64,000 bases of DNA from Methylobacterium sp. SyP6R (GCF_019216885.1 NZ_JAAQRC020000001.1:930001-994000); one strand, 5' to 3'. Shown: positions 27,807-36,707, numbered from the stretch's first letter. Notes: generated by a model from the sequence alone, not told the origin. Numbers and translations: made by a program.

Positions 27807-29510
27807 ATGCCGGGCAGTCGCAGGATGAAGTTGTCGATCAAACACGTCCTGATCGGGACGATCATGACGCTGATGCTGTTCAGCGTGGCGCAGGGTGGCA
27901 ACGGGATCTTGCGGCTGGTGACGCTGCGGGACGATATCGTCGATGTCGCCAAGACCCGGATCCCGGCATCGAACCTGATCAATCAGATCTACGCCGAGAC
28001 CCAGAGTTACCGCATCCACCTCTACCGCTTCGTGGTGACCTCGACCGACGATGCCGCCTACGACCGCAACGAGCAGGCCCTGACCGACAGCCGCAAGGCC
28101 GTCGTCGATCTCCAGGCGCAATACGCGCCGCTGATGTCCGGGCCGGAGGAGCGGACGGCGTTCGGGCGCTTCGTGACCCGGTGGAGCGACTACCTCGAAG
28201 GCCAGAAGATGGTGACGGGGGCGATGGCGGCGGGCGACCAGGCCTCGGCGCTCGCCACGCTGACCAGTCCGCAGATGACCGGCGCCAATGCCGAGGCGAC
28301 CGGCGCCCTGAAGGCGATCGTCGCGATGAATGCCGCCGCCGCCCAGGCGAGCGCCGAACACAGCAGCGCCAGCGCCGATACCGGCATCCTGGCGGCGGGA
28401 ATCATGACGGCGTTGGCGCTCGCGGCGGCGATCGGCGCAGGCCTCTTCAGCCTCCTCGGCATCGCCCGGCCGATCGCCCGCATGACCGCCGCGATGGGGC
28501 GCCTTGCCGGCAACGACCTCGCGGTGGCGATCCCGGGAGCCGGCCGGCGCGACGAGATCGGCGCCATGGCGGCCGCCGTGCAGGTGTTCAAGGACGGGCT
28601 GATCCGAGCCCGGGCGCTCGAGGAGGAGACGGTGCTCGCCCGCGCCTCGGCCGAGGAGCAGCGCCGCGCCGGGATGCGCCAGATGGCGGACGCCTTCGAG
28701 CGGGCGGTCGGCGGCATCGTCGGCCAGGTCTCGGCCTCGGCCACCGAACTCCAGGCCACTGCCCAGGTCATGACGGCCACCGCGACCCAGACCGCCGCGC
28801 AATCGACCGCCGTGGCGGCCGCGGCCGAGGAGGCCTCGTCGAATGTCGGCACCGTCGCGGCGGCGGCCGAGGAGCTGGGTGCCTCGGTGTCTGAGATCGG
28901 TCGCCAGGTCGACGGCTCGGCCCGGCTGGCCCAGGCGGCCGTCGCCGAGGCGGGCCAGACCGCACACCAGGTGCGGGCGCTCACGGAAGCGACCGCGCGC
29001 ATCGGCGACGTGGTCGGGCTGATCTCGTCGATCGCCGCCCAGACCAACCTGCTGGCGCTGAACGCCACCATCGAGGCGGCCCGCGCGGGAGCGGCGGGGA
29101 GGGGCTTCGCGGTGGTCGCTGCGGAAGTGAAGGAACTGGCCGGCCAGACGGCACGGGCCACCGAGGAGATCACCGGCCAGATCGCGGCGATCCAGGCTTC
29201 CACCGGCCAGGCGGCCGGTGCGATCGGCCAGATCACCACGCGGATCGCGCAGATCAGCGAGGTCGCGACTTCGATCGCGGCGGCGGTGGAGCAGCAGGGG
29301 GCGGCGACGCAGGAGATCGTCCGCAACGTCTCCCAGGCGGCCCAGGGCACCGGCGAGGTGACGGGCAACATCTCTGGAGTGGCGGGGGCTGCGGAAGAGA
29401 CGGGCGCGGCGGCGAGCCAGGTGCTGGGGGCGGCGAGCGAACTGTCGCGCCAGTCCGAGCATCTTGCGGCCGAGGTGCATCGCTTCCTCGATACGGTGCG
29501 GGCGGCCTGA
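27807..29510 (+). CDS. Methyl-accepting chemotaxis protein
   Basis: This 567-residue chemoreceptor has an N-terminal transmembrane helix ([17 protein letters not shown]). A helical periplasmic sensing domain of the four-helix-bundle type spans about residues 35-185. A second helix ([20 protein letters not shown]) is followed by a HAMP domain ([16 protein letters not shown]) and the methyl-accepting signalling domain, with the hairpin tip near [23 protein letters not shown]. The ATG at 27807 has GAGGCGGG upstream; ATG 27825 (MKLSIKHV) is an alternative. It stands alone, downstream of the aromatic island, so a sensing role for the same compound is possible but not shown. Confidence 0.9.
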   Translation: MPGSRRMKLSIKHVLIGTIMTLMLFSVAQGGNGILRLVTLRDDIVDVAKTRIPASNLINQIYAETQSYRIHLYRFVVTSTDDAAYDRNEQALTDSRKAVVDLQAQYAPLMSGPEERTAFGRFVTRWSDYLEGQKMVTGAMAAGDQASALATLTSPQMTGANAEATGALKAIVAMNAAAAQASAEHSSASADTGILAAGIMTALALAAAIGAGLFSLLGIARPIARMTAAMGRLAGNDLAVAIPGAGRRDEIGAMAAAVQVFKDGLIRARALEEETVLARASAEEQRRAGMRQMADAFERAVGGIVGQVSASATELQATAQVMTATATQTAAQSTAVAAAAEEASSNVGTVAAAAEELGASVSEIGRQVDGSARLAQAAVAEAGQTAHQVRALTEATARIGDVVGLISSIAAQTNLLALNATIEAARAGAAGRGFAVVAAEVKELAGQTARATEEITGQIAAIQASTGQAAGAIGQITTRIAQISEVATSIAAAVEQQGAATQEIVRNVSQAAQGTGEVTGNISGVAGAAEETGAAASQVLGAASELSRQSEHLAAEVHRFLDTVRAA

Positions 29511-29559
29511 AGCTTTCTCGCGGGCGCGGCCGGGTCCGTCCGCGGGAATGCGGAGGCGC

Positions 29560-29757
29560 AGGTGTTCTCCTCTCCCCGCGGGTGGGGAGAGGCCTGAGCT
29601 CCGAAGGGGCTTAGGGAGCCCGCATGGCGGGGGTGAGGGGGTGTTTCCGGAAGAGCCTCGTCCGGAGACACCCCCTCACCCCCGCTCCGGCTTCGCCTGC
29701 GCTTGCCATGTCTCTTGAACAGCGACACGGCCCTCTCCCCGCCCGCGGTGAGAGGGA
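29560..29757. repeat. Palindromic repeat cluster (family D)
   Basis: Outer arms CCTCTCCCCGCGGGTGGGGAGAGG and CCTCTCCCCGCCCGCGG flank a perfect 16-bp inverted repeat (29629-29644 / 29668-29683, GGGGGTGAGGGGGTGT) with a CCGG-extended stem. The CTCTCCCCGC element is shared with the long hairpin at 23413-23500. It fills most of the 335-bp gap between the chemoreceptor and argC, where no gene is seen. Confidence 0.75.
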
Positions 29758-29845
29758 AAACCCGCGCCATTCCGTTCCCCGGACCACCTTGCGCGGGACG
29801 GTGACGCGGTCACATCACCTGCTCAACGCCCCAAATCCGCATCCA

Positions 29846-30823
29846 TCACGGCCAGACAGGCGCGCCCTCCAGCCCCGCCGTTTCCGGCAACCCGCAGATC
29901 AGGTTCGCGTTCTGCACCGCCTGGCCCGCCGCGCCCTTGCCGAGATTGTCGACCACGCCCAACGCCATCACCAGGTTGCGCTCCGGATCGGCCGCGTAGC
30001 TGACGAAGGCGAGGTTCGAGCCGGTCGCCCATTTGGTCTGCGGCGGCGCGTCGGTCACGCGGACGAAGGCCCGGCCCGCATAGAAGCGCCGGGCGGCATC
30101 CAGGCACTGGGCCGTGCTGGCGCGGCCGCGGGCATAGATGGTGGCGAGGATGCCGCGGGTCATCGGCACCAGGTGGGGCGTGAAGACGAGGCCGGCGGCG
30201 CTACCGCCGCTCAGCCGCTCGATCGTCGCTTCCATCTCGGGCATGTGGGTATGCTTGAGCAGGCCGTAGGGCACCAGGTTCTCGTTGCTCTCGGCATAGC
30301 CGAACCGGCTGTCGCCGCCGCCCCGGCCGGCGCCGGAAATGCCGGTCTTGGCGTCGATCACGATCGAGCCCGGCTCGATCAGGCCTTCGGCGAGAAGCGG
30401 CGCCAGGGCGGTCAGCGTCGCCGCCGGGAAGCAGCCGGGATTGGCGATCCGGCTCATGCCCACGATCCGGTCCGGCCAGATATCGGCGAGACCGTAGGTC
30501 CAGCCCTCGACGTAGCGGTGGTCGCCGCCGATATCGACGATCTTCACGCTCGCAGGCACGCGCGCCAGCGCCGCCGCCGAGGTGCCGGTGGGCAGCGAGG
30601 CGAGCAGCACGTCGAGCGGCGGCAGGGAGGCAGGATCCCATTTCTCGATCACGAGGTCGGCGAGTCGCGCCGGCACGCCGGGGAAGCGGTCCTTGAGGCG
30701 GCTGCCGGCGCTGCCCTCGCCCGCGGCGTAGACGAGTTCGAAGGACGGGTGGCCGGCGATCAGGCGCAACGCCTCGCCGCCGCCGAAGCCGCTGATTCCG
30801 ACGATGCCGACGCGAATGCTCAT
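29846..30823 (-). CDS. argC: N-acetyl-gamma-glutamyl-phosphate reductase
   Basis: ArgC reduces N-acetylglutamyl-5-phosphate to the semialdehyde with NADPH in arginine biosynthesis. The 325-residue protein begins RVGIVGISGFGGGEALRL (nucleotide-binding fold). It has the active-site Cys in ANPGCFPAATLTAL and the catalytic His region in VFTPHLVPMTRGILATIY. ATG 30823 is preceded by AAGGA. It is transcribed away from an arginine-rich short reading frame and an intrinsic terminator located 31-220 bases upstream on the same strand, which suggests attenuation control. No other arg gene is adjacent. Confidence 0.92.
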   Translation of the reverse strand: MSIRVGIVGISGFGGGEALRLIAGHPSFELVYAAGEGSAGSRLKDRFPGVPARLADLVIEKWDPASLPPLDVLLASLPTGTSAAALARVPASVKIVDIGGDHRYVEGWTYGLADIWPDRIVGMSRIANPGCFPAATLTALAPLLAEGLIEPGSIVIDAKTGISGAGRGGGDSRFGYAESNENLVPYGLLKHTHMPEMEATIERLSGGSAAGLVFTPHLVPMTRGILATIYARGRASTAQCLDAARRFYAGRAFVRVTDAPPQTKWATGSNLAFVSYAADPERNLVMALGVVDNLGKGAAGQAVQNANLICGLPETAGLEGAPVWP

Positions 30824-30852
30824 GGGTGGGGTGTCCTTCTCGGTGTTCGGGC

Positions 30853-30877
30853 AAAAGAAAACCCCCGGAGCCGGGGG
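30853..30877 (-). terminator. Intrinsic terminator / attenuator just upstream of argC
   Basis: On the - strand CCCCCGGCTCCGGGGG (30877-30862) folds as a GC-only stem and is followed by TTTTCTTTT. It ends 29 bases before the argC start. It could terminate the outer-membrane protein transcript, but its place between an Arg-rich leader frame and argC fits an attenuator. Confidence 0.75.
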
Positions 30878-30948
30878 CTGCGGGGGCTTGGTTCGGGATT
30901 GCGGGCCGAGGGTCCGCTTCCGGTCGGGTGTGGCGCGGCGTGAAGCCG

Positions 30949-31044
30949 CTACCCTTCGGAAGGACGCCGGTCGACGCGCAGCCGGATAGCCGCCGCGTGG
31001 AGGCGGCGTCGGCGTCGATCGCACAGGGTCCGGTTCCCGATCAT
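30949..31044 (-). CDS. Candidate arginine-rich leader peptide of argC
   Basis: ATG 31044 opens a 31-codon frame that ends TAG at 30949. Ten of 31 residues are Arg, including five in a row at positions 10-14 (CDRRRRRLH) and a second cluster near the end (RLRVDRRP). The codons of the run are CGA CGC CGA CGC CGC. A sigma70-like TTGACG-N17-CACTGT ends about nine bases upstream, so the transcript would start close to the ATG, as in leaderless attenuator peptides of rhizobia. A terminator and argC follow. Arg-rich frames arise by chance in GC-rich DNA, so the arrangement is the argument, not the composition alone. Confidence 0.5.
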   Translation of the reverse strand: MIGNRTLCDRRRRRLHAAAIRLRVDRRPSEG

Positions 31045-31052
31045 GGGGCGGG

Positions 31053-31081
31053 ACAGTGTCGCCGCCTGCCCCCCTCGTCAA
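31053..31081 (-). promoter_or_regulatory. Candidate promoter for argC leader transcript
   Basis: TTGACG (31081-31076), a 17-base spacer and CACTGT (31058-31053) read on the - strand. The predicted start would fall near 31046, next to the leader ATG at 31044. The -10 match is modest. Confidence 0.4.
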
Positions 31082-31098
31082 GCGGAATGTCCGCGGAA

Positions 31099-32877
31099 CT
31101 ATTTCGACGCCGGCCCGCCCAGGTCGAGGCCCGGATCGGTGAACCGGTACGAGATCTGCGCGAAGGCGCCGTAGCGCTCGCTGGCGAACTTCGCCGGCTC
31201 GGCCAGGGTGGGGAAGCGGGCCGTGCCGTCCTGCCGGCCGACCTCCATGCGCCAGGTGCGGGCACCGATGCCGATGCTGATCCGCGGGGTCAGATCGTAG
31301 GCGATCAGGCCCTGCAGGAAATAGCCGCTGCCGGTGCCGCGCTCGCGCTGCGCGTTGATGTCGGGGCGCAGCCAGTGCCGGTCGTAGGCGTCGAGGCCGA
31401 CCACCGGGAGATAGGCACCCTCGAGAGACAGCGTGAACCGGTCGTAGCGGGCCTCGCCGGCGAGGCCGACGCGCATCGCGTTCCAGTGATTGTCCTGGGT
31501 CAGCACCGCGACGCCGGCCGGCACCCCGCGGGCGCCGATCACCGGATTCGCGGCGAGCTGGACGATGCCGCCGGCATTGGCGCGCTCGATCGTGGATTGG
31601 TAGCCGAGGAAGGCGCCGAGCCGGTAGCTGTCGGAGCGCAGGACATCGTACCCGGCATCGATCGCCGAGAGCGCGACGTCGCCGTCGCGGATCTTGGACA
31701 GGGTGTTCGAGTAGACGTTGCCGCGGATGCCCGGCGGAAAATCCTCGTCGTTGAGCCGCCCGCCGGAGGTGACGAAGCCCGAGCCGAGGAAGCCCTTGGC
31801 GAACAGGCCGGTCGGGTTGTGGTCGAGGCGGGCGAAGGTCTCGCCGGAATGGGCGTCGAAGTCGCGATAGGTCAGGCGCGAGATCATCGTCTCGTTGGCC
31901 GGCCGGTAGAGCGACTTGCGGAAATTGCCGGAGCTGTAGACGTAGCGGGTGCCGATCTCGAAGCCCCATTCCTGCGCGACGGGCGGGACGTAGGGCACCG
32001 GGTCGATCAGTGCCTTCGCGACGTCGACGACCGGACCGATGACCGGCAGGCCGTCGTCGAAGCGGTAATTCAGGCCGATCCGGCCGAGGATGCCGCTCGT
32101 CTCGACGCGGGTGCCGGCGGAGACGTTGGGCCGGAACCCGGTCGCATCGCCGGCGAGTACGGTGCGGGCGCCGAGATCGTAGTACAGCGCTTCGCCCTTG
32201 ACCGAGAGATGCGGGCTGATCGCGACCTCGACGCCGCCGCCGGCGACCCAGCCGGTGCGCAACGCGCCCTTCCGCCCGTCGAAATCGGGCCGGTTGACGC
32301 GCTCGCCGAAGAATCCGGCATCCGCCGTGGTGGTGGTGTCGATCCGCACGCCGCCGAAGGCGACGCCGCCGGTGCCGTAGACGAAGACCCGGTCGAACGC
32401 GTAGCCGACCTTGCCCCGGGCCGTGGCGAGCCAGTCGAGGCGCTGCCCGGCATGGTAGACGCCGCCCGGATAGACGGCGCCGGGCTGGCCCGCCTGCGCG
32501 AAGGCGCCGGTCGTGAGGCCGTAGGAGCGGATCGGCGTGAACTGGTAATCGGCCGCCGCGCCGACGACGAGGCCCGGCCCCGGCGCGAGCTGGTAGGTGT
32601 AGCCGATCTCACTCCCGGCGACGACGTCGTCGGCCTTCGGCGAGAGCGCAGGCCGCACCGGGCAACGCAGGCCGTTCGCCCGGCCGTCGGCGCCGATGCA
32701 GGCCGGGCTCGTCCGGTTGTCGAGATGACCGTAGCCGGCGAACAGGCCGCTATAGAGGCCGGTCCAAGTGAAGACGGGCAGGGCTGCGACGGGTGGGGCC
32801 GCACGAAGGGGCAGATCCGCCGCGAGCGCGTCGGCCGCGAAGCCGGCCAGGGGGATCAGAGTGAGCAGGACGCGCAT
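31099..32877 (-). CDS. Outer-membrane beta-barrel protein, composite
   Basis: This 592-residue protein has a signal peptide (LLTLIPLAGFAADALA, cleavage before ADLPLR). The first about 270 residues resemble Omp25/Omp31-type porin-like surface proteins of Rhizobiales: VFTWTGLYSGLFAGYG, GGGVEVAISPHLSVKGEALYYD, GLNYRF. The second part (from about 295) begins EWGFEIGTRYVYSSG and has SRLTYRDFDAHSGETFARLD and SGGRLNDEDFPPG. This arrangement recalls omptin-like barrels, and the C-terminus ends in a typical beta-strand (GAFAQISYRF) plus a short tail. Two barrels in one chain is unusual. Protease function cannot be claimed; it may be a structural or adhesive outer-membrane protein. Confidence 0.8.
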   Translation of the reverse strand: MRVLLTLIPLAGFAADALAADLPLRAAPPVAALPVFTWTGLYSGLFAGYGHLDNRTSPACIGADGRANGLRCPVRPALSPKADDVVAGSEIGYTYQLAPGPGLVVGAAADYQFTPIRSYGLTTGAFAQAGQPGAVYPGGVYHAGQRLDWLATARGKVGYAFDRVFVYGTGGVAFGGVRIDTTTTADAGFFGERVNRPDFDGRKGALRTGWVAGGGVEVAISPHLSVKGEALYYDLGARTVLAGDATGFRPNVSAGTRVETSGILGRIGLNYRFDDGLPVIGPVVDVAKALIDPVPYVPPVAQEWGFEIGTRYVYSSGNFRKSLYRPANETMISRLTYRDFDAHSGETFARLDHNPTGLFAKGFLGSGFVTSGGRLNDEDFPPGIRGNVYSNTLSKIRDGDVALSAIDAGYDVLRSDSYRLGAFLGYQSTIERANAGGIVQLAANPVIGARGVPAGVAVLTQDNHWNAMRVGLAGEARYDRFTLSLEGAYLPVVGLDAYDRHWLRPDINAQRERGTGSGYFLQGLIAYDLTPRISIGIGARTWRMEVGRQDGTARFPTLAEPAKFASERYGAFAQISYRFTDPGLDLGGPASK

Positions 32878-33209
32878 CGCAGGGGGCTCGACAAGGTCGG
32901 TCGCAAGTTCCGCCTGTATGCGCGCGCGCTCACGCGGCGCCTGTCACCTGGCGGCCACTCTCCCGGCCCGTCTGACGCAAGAGGATCAGGGAAACGTCGA
33001 CCTGTCGAGAAAAATCCTTCGCTGGCATGGATTTACATCGATAGTCGCAAAAACGTGCGCAAGGGATGAAAACGACGCGTGCCATCGCCATTTCTTTCTC
33101 TCTATTTCTGCATGGCCCAGCAGAAACACGATCTGCGCCGTAACGCCCCGTCGGGGTCAAGGCTCGAGGGGCCGCCACGCCTCCGCCGTCGGGCGCGGCC
33201 GCGACGCCA
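32878..33209. other. Intergenic region without a recognised gene
   Basis: This 332-bp stretch between the outer-membrane protein start and the lipase-like gene stop includes a lower-GC patch near 33000-33110. It should contain the outer-membrane protein promoter. Short frames here have no convincing ribosome-binding site or family features. Confidence 0.5.
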
Positions 33210-33845
33210 TCATCCCGCCCGGTCGGCGGATGGCAGCCAGGCCGACAGGGCGTCCAGCACGGCCGCGACCGTCGCCGGATGGTTCATCAGCCAGGTATGG
33301 TGGGCCGGCACCGCGCACCATCGCTCGCCGACGCCGAGGCGGGCGCGCTCCACGCTGACGAGGCCGTCATGCGGCGTCGGGATTCGGGCGCGGAAGAACG
33401 GGATGAGCGCCCGCGTGCCCGCCACCACCGCCATCGGGCAGGCCGGGATCGGAATCGCCCCGGACGCGTCGGTGCGCAGGTCGCGGAGTGCCGGACCGAA
33501 CAAAGCCCGCCCGAGCCGGAAGGCCGCGACGCAGTCGGCCGCCTCGCTGCCGCGGTTCGGGGTACCCAGCATCACGAGGCCCGCCGCGAGCTCGGGCTCC
33601 GCCGCGGCGAGGGAGCGGGCGACGAGGCCGCCCATGGAATGCCCGACGAGGACGATCGGGCCGTCGGCCCGCTGCCGGATCCCCGAGACGACGGAACGCA
33701 GGTGCTCCGCGCAGGCCGCGATGCCGAGGCGGCGGGACGGGTAACCGAGATTTTCGACGTGGTAGCCGGCCGCGATGAGACGCGCGGCGAGTCGCGCCAT
33801 GCTGGCCTTCGTGCGCCCCAGGCCGTGCAGCAGCACCACGGTCAT
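33210..33845 (-). CDS. Alpha/beta hydrolase, lipase/PGAP1-like
   Basis: This 211-residue hydrolase starts at the core fold: VVLLHGLGRTKASM (oxyanion-hole HG motif), nucleophile elbow GHSMGGLVAR, LGTPNRGSEAAD as in triacylglycerol lipase-like enzymes, and a probable catalytic His in VPAHHTWLMN. There is no signal peptide, so it is probably cytoplasmic. It is a lone gene on the - strand between the tRNA-Lys pair and the outer-membrane protein gene. Confidence 0.82.
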   Translation of the reverse strand: MTVVLLHGLGRTKASMARLAARLIAAGYHVENLGYPSRRLGIAACAEHLRSVVSGIRQRADGPIVLVGHSMGGLVARSLAAAEPELAAGLVMLGTPNRGSEAADCVAAFRLGRALFGPALRDLRTDASGAIPIPACPMAVVAGTRALIPFFRARIPTPHDGLVSVERARLGVGERWCAVPAHHTWLMNHPATVAAVLDALSAWLPSADRAG

Positions 33846-33919
33846 CTGCGTCTCGAACCGGATCTCTCGCCGTTGCTGCCTTGCAGCCGGTTCGATCCGT
33901 GATCGTCAGGGGAGGGGAA

Positions 33920-33995
<76 letters not shown>

Positions 33996-34098
33996 GTCGC
34001 CCGAGGGCGAGAGGGGAACGGCCACCAACCGTTCCTCAGGTGACGGCTGCTCCTGAGAGCACCCGGTTCAAGCTACCGCGAGAGTAACTTGGGTCTTG

Positions 34099-34174
<76 letters not shown>

Positions 34175-34324
34175 GCTCTCACAAGAGCGCCTCCGGGGAA
34201 GCCACCAAACCGCCCCGGCGGTGAGGGTCGTTTAAGGGGCCGGCGCCGGGCTGTCCAGCCCCGATCCCGCCGACCCGTCGATTTTTTGCCGGCTGGCTCG
34301 CCGACCTCGCCTACTCGGCCCGGG

Positions 34325-35896
34325 TCACTCCGCGGCGGCGTGCTGGGCGTGGAGGCGGCTGGCGCCGGCCATCAGCTTGTTCAGCGCGGCGAGATAGGCC
34401 TTGGCCGAGGCGACCAGGGTGTCCGGGTCGGCGCCGCGGGCGGTGACGATGCGATCGTCCTGGCGCAGGCGCACCGAGACCTCGGCCTGGGCATCGGTGC
34501 CCTCGGTGACCGCGTGGACGTCGTAGAGCTCGAGCGCGGCCTCGTGCGGCACCAGGGCGTGGATCGCCTTGAAGACCGCATCGACGGGCCCGTTGCCGTC
34601 GGTCTCCTCGGTGACGATGCGGCCCTCGATGTCGAGCTTCATCGTCGCCCGCTGCGGGCCGCGGGTGCCGGCCATCACCGTCAGGGAGACGAGCTTGATG
34701 CGGTCGTGCGCGGTGGCCAGGTTCTCGTCGACCAGGGCCTCGATGTCCTCGTCGTAGACGTGCTTCTTGCGGTCGGCCAGCGCCTTGAACCGCTCGAACG
34801 CGTCCTGGAACTGGTTGTCCGACAGCCGGTAGCCCATGTCGTCGAGCTTCGAGCGGAAGGCGGCCCGGCCGGAATGCTTGCCCATCACCAGCGAGGTCTT
34901 GTGCACGCCGACCGATTCCGGCGTCATGATCTCGTAGGTGGTCTGGTTCTTCAGCATCCCGTCCTGGTGGATGCCGCTCTCGTGGGCGAACGCGTTCCGG
35001 CCGACGATCGCCTTGTTGTATTGCACCGGGAAGTGGGTGGCGCCGGCCACCAGCTTCGAGGCGCGCACGAGTTGGGTGGTGTCGATGCCGGTGGCGTAGG
35101 GCAGCACGTCGGCGCGGGTCTTGATCGCCATCACGATCTCCTCCAGCGCGGCGTTGCCGGCCCGCTCGCCGATGCCGTTGATGGTGCACTCGATCTGGCG
35201 CGCGCCGCCCTCGATGCCGGCCAGCGAGTTCGCCACCGCCAGGCCGAGGTCGTTGTGGCAATGGACGGAAAAGACCGCCTTGTCGGCATTCGGCACCCGC
35301 TCGCGGACGGAGCGGAACATCGCCCGGTACTCCTCGGGCGTGGCGTAGCCGACCGTGTCGGGCAGGTTGATGGTGGTGGCACCGACCCGGATCGCCGCCT
35401 CGACGCAGCGGCACAGGTAGTCGATCGGCGTGCGGGTCGCGTCCATGGCCGACCACTCGACGTCCTCGACGAGGTCGCGGGCCTGGGCCACGGTCTTCAG
35501 GATGATCTCCAGGACCTCGTCCTCGGTCTTGCGCATCTGGTGGGCCAGATGGATCGGCGAGGTCGACACGAAGGTGTGGATGCGCCCGCGCTTGGCGAAG
35601 CGCACCGCCTCGCCGGCCCGGGCGATGTCGGCGGGGATCGCACGCGCCAGGCCGGCGATCACCGCGGATTTCGCGCGGCGGGCGATCTCCGCGACCGCCT
35701 CGAAATCGCCGTTGGAGGCGATCGGGAAGCCGGCCTCGATGATGTCGACACCCATCGTGTCAAGCATCTCGGCCACCGCCAGCTTCTCCTCCAGCGTCAT
35801 GGTGGCGCCGGGGCATTGCTCGCCGTCGCGCAGGGTGGTGTCGAAGATCAGCACGCGTTCGGCCGAAGTCGCGGTACGGGCGGTCTGGTCGGTCAT
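34325..35896 (-). CDS. leuA: 2-isopropylmalate synthase
   Basis: LeuA condenses acetyl-CoA with 2-ketoisovalerate, the first committed step of leucine biosynthesis. The 523-residue protein has the HMGL-like barrel motif FDTTLRDGEQCPGATM, metal-binding HCHNDLGLAVANS, and GIGERAGNAALEE. HESGIHQDGMLK lies in the communicating region, and a C-terminal regulatory domain of about 130 residues is the site of leucine feedback in this family. ATG 35896 was taken. About 125 bases upstream a leucine-rich short frame ends, suggesting leucine-dependent attenuation. Confidence 0.94.
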   Translation of the reverse strand: MTDQTARTATSAERVLIFDTTLRDGEQCPGATMTLEEKLAVAEMLDTMGVDIIEAGFPIASNGDFEAVAEIARRAKSAVIAGLARAIPADIARAGEAVRFAKRGRIHTFVSTSPIHLAHQMRKTEDEVLEIILKTVAQARDLVEDVEWSAMDATRTPIDYLCRCVEAAIRVGATTINLPDTVGYATPEEYRAMFRSVRERVPNADKAVFSVHCHNDLGLAVANSLAGIEGGARQIECTINGIGERAGNAALEEIVMAIKTRADVLPYATGIDTTQLVRASKLVAGATHFPVQYNKAIVGRNAFAHESGIHQDGMLKNQTTYEIMTPESVGVHKTSLVMGKHSGRAAFRSKLDDMGYRLSDNQFQDAFERFKALADRKKHVYDEDIEALVDENLATAHDRIKLVSLTVMAGTRGPQRATMKLDIEGRIVTEETDGNGPVDAVFKAIHALVPHEAALELYDVHAVTEGTDAQAEVSVRLRQDDRIVTARGADPDTLVASAKAYLAALNKLMAGASRLHAQHAAAE

Positions 35897-35993
35897 GGCA
35901 CTGGAATCCTGGTTCGCCCGGGATCAGGGGTCGCGCGGGCGCGTCGTCAGAGGAAGGTGTCGGGAAAAAGTATCTCGGTCCTCGATCCCCCAA

Positions 35994-36020
35994 GGGCCCA
36001 GGCGCACGCCCGGACGGCCC
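35994..36020 (-). promoter_or_regulatory. Stem-loop in the leuA leader
   Basis: On the - strand GGGC-CGT-CCGGGC-GTGC-GCCTGG-GCCC pairs as a 10-bp stem with a three-base bulge, starting directly after the leader-peptide stop. A T5 run follows about 25 bases later (35969-35965). It is not a textbook terminator; alternative folds of this leader need computing. Confidence 0.4.
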
Positions 36021-36125
36021 TCAGGGGCTGGTAAGGAGGAGAAGGCCGCCGAGGAGGAGCGCGCGCGCCCGCGCCGCCGAAAGGGCGGTCTTGGGAAGCG
36101 TCAGCGGGGAGCCGGCATGAGCCAC
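36021..36125 (-). CDS. leuL: Leucine-rich leader peptide of leuA
   Basis: GTG 36125 opens a 34-codon frame with AGGAG (36139-36135) nine bases upstream. Near its end it reads ALLLGGLLLLTSP, so seven leucine codons (CTC or CTT) occur within nine positions just before the stop, with two more Leu earlier. This is the classical composition of an amino-acid attenuator peptide, and it lies upstream of leuA on the same strand with a promoter-like TTGTCA-N17-TACACA in front. Leu-leader attenuation of leu genes is well established in other proteobacteria. Confidence 0.68.
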   Translation of the reverse strand: MAHAGSPLTLPKTALSAARARALLLGGLLLLTSP

Positions 36126-36170
36126 GGCTCGCGTCTCCTGAAGGGTGCTGGACCCGGGGCGAGGGTCGCT

Positions 36171-36199
36171 TGTGTACCGGGCCGGAGGATCGATGACAA
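36171..36199 (-). promoter_or_regulatory. Candidate promoter of the leuL-leuA transcript
   Basis: TTGTCA (36199-36194), a 17-base spacer and TACACA (36176-36171) read on the - strand. The predicted start is near 36165, about 40 bases before the leader GTG. Confidence 0.5.
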
Positions 36200-36325
36200 G
36201 GGCGTGATGACGCGGGAGCGATGACGATCCGCGATCACCCCTTGCGTCGTCCGGCGATTGACCGGCCCGTCCGTGATTGCGACAAGCTCGGCTTTACGCA
36301 ACCGATCCCAAGGTGGAGCCTCCCC

Positions 36326-36658
36326 GTGTCGTATTGGAAGCCCGGGCTTGCCGTCGCGGCCCTCCTCGCCCTCGCCGCCTGCCAGTCGAAGCCGGCCGTG
36401 CCGCCGCCCGCCGCCGCGCTCGGCCCGGTCGCCGCGCTGCCCGCCGGGGCGCTGCCTGCCGGCACCGGTTGCGGCCCCGCCATCGCCCGCACCCAGGCCA
36501 TCGTCGACAGCGACGTCGCCACCGGCAACCTCAACGCCCCGGTCGGCAAGCGCTTCTCCGCCGATCTCGCCCAAGCCTCCGCCGCCTGCGCGGCCGGCCG
36601 CGACGGTGAGGCCCTGCACCTGCTGGCTGCGGCCCGGTCGCGCTACGGTTATCCGTAG
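36326..36658 (+). CDS. Small lipoprotein of unknown function
   Basis: This 110-residue product starts at GTG 36326 (VSYWKPGLAVAALLALAACQ) with GGTGGAG at good spacing. The lipobox LAAC gives a predicted mature N-terminal Cys and membrane anchoring. An Ala/Pro-rich linker follows, then a compact domain with two Cys (GCGPAIARTQAIVDSD and ASAACAAGRDGEAL), possibly disulphide-bonded, ending RSRYGYP. I do not recognise a family. It is divergent from the leuL-leuA transcript and is followed by a family B repeat. Confidence 0.65.
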   Translation: MSYWKPGLAVAALLALAACQSKPAVPPPAAALGPVAALPAGALPAGTGCGPAIARTQAIVDSDVATGNLNAPVGKRFSADLAQASAACAAGRDGEALHLLAAARSRYGYP

Positions 36659-36707
36659 GGCGCGAGCCCGTCGGATCGGGATGACTCGACAGTCTTGACA
36701 TCCTCCT

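Noticed and set aside
27765..29480. 571-codon - strand frame opposite the chemoreceptor
   Set aside because: It is a mirror of the Ala-rich coiled-coil gene; the product is Arg/Gly/Leu-rich repeats with no family features, while the + strand shows a clear HAMP and signalling domain.
32930..33178. Possible small - strand gene upstream of the outer-membrane protein
   Set aside because: The internal start has no convincing ribosome-binding site, and the sequence (FIPCARFCDYRC) has no family resemblance.
35960..35990. Classical Rho-independent terminator right before the T5 run in the leuA leader
   Set aside because: No stable stem ends directly at the T-run (35969-35965); the strong stem lies about 25 bases earlier, so only a candidate leader structure is reported.
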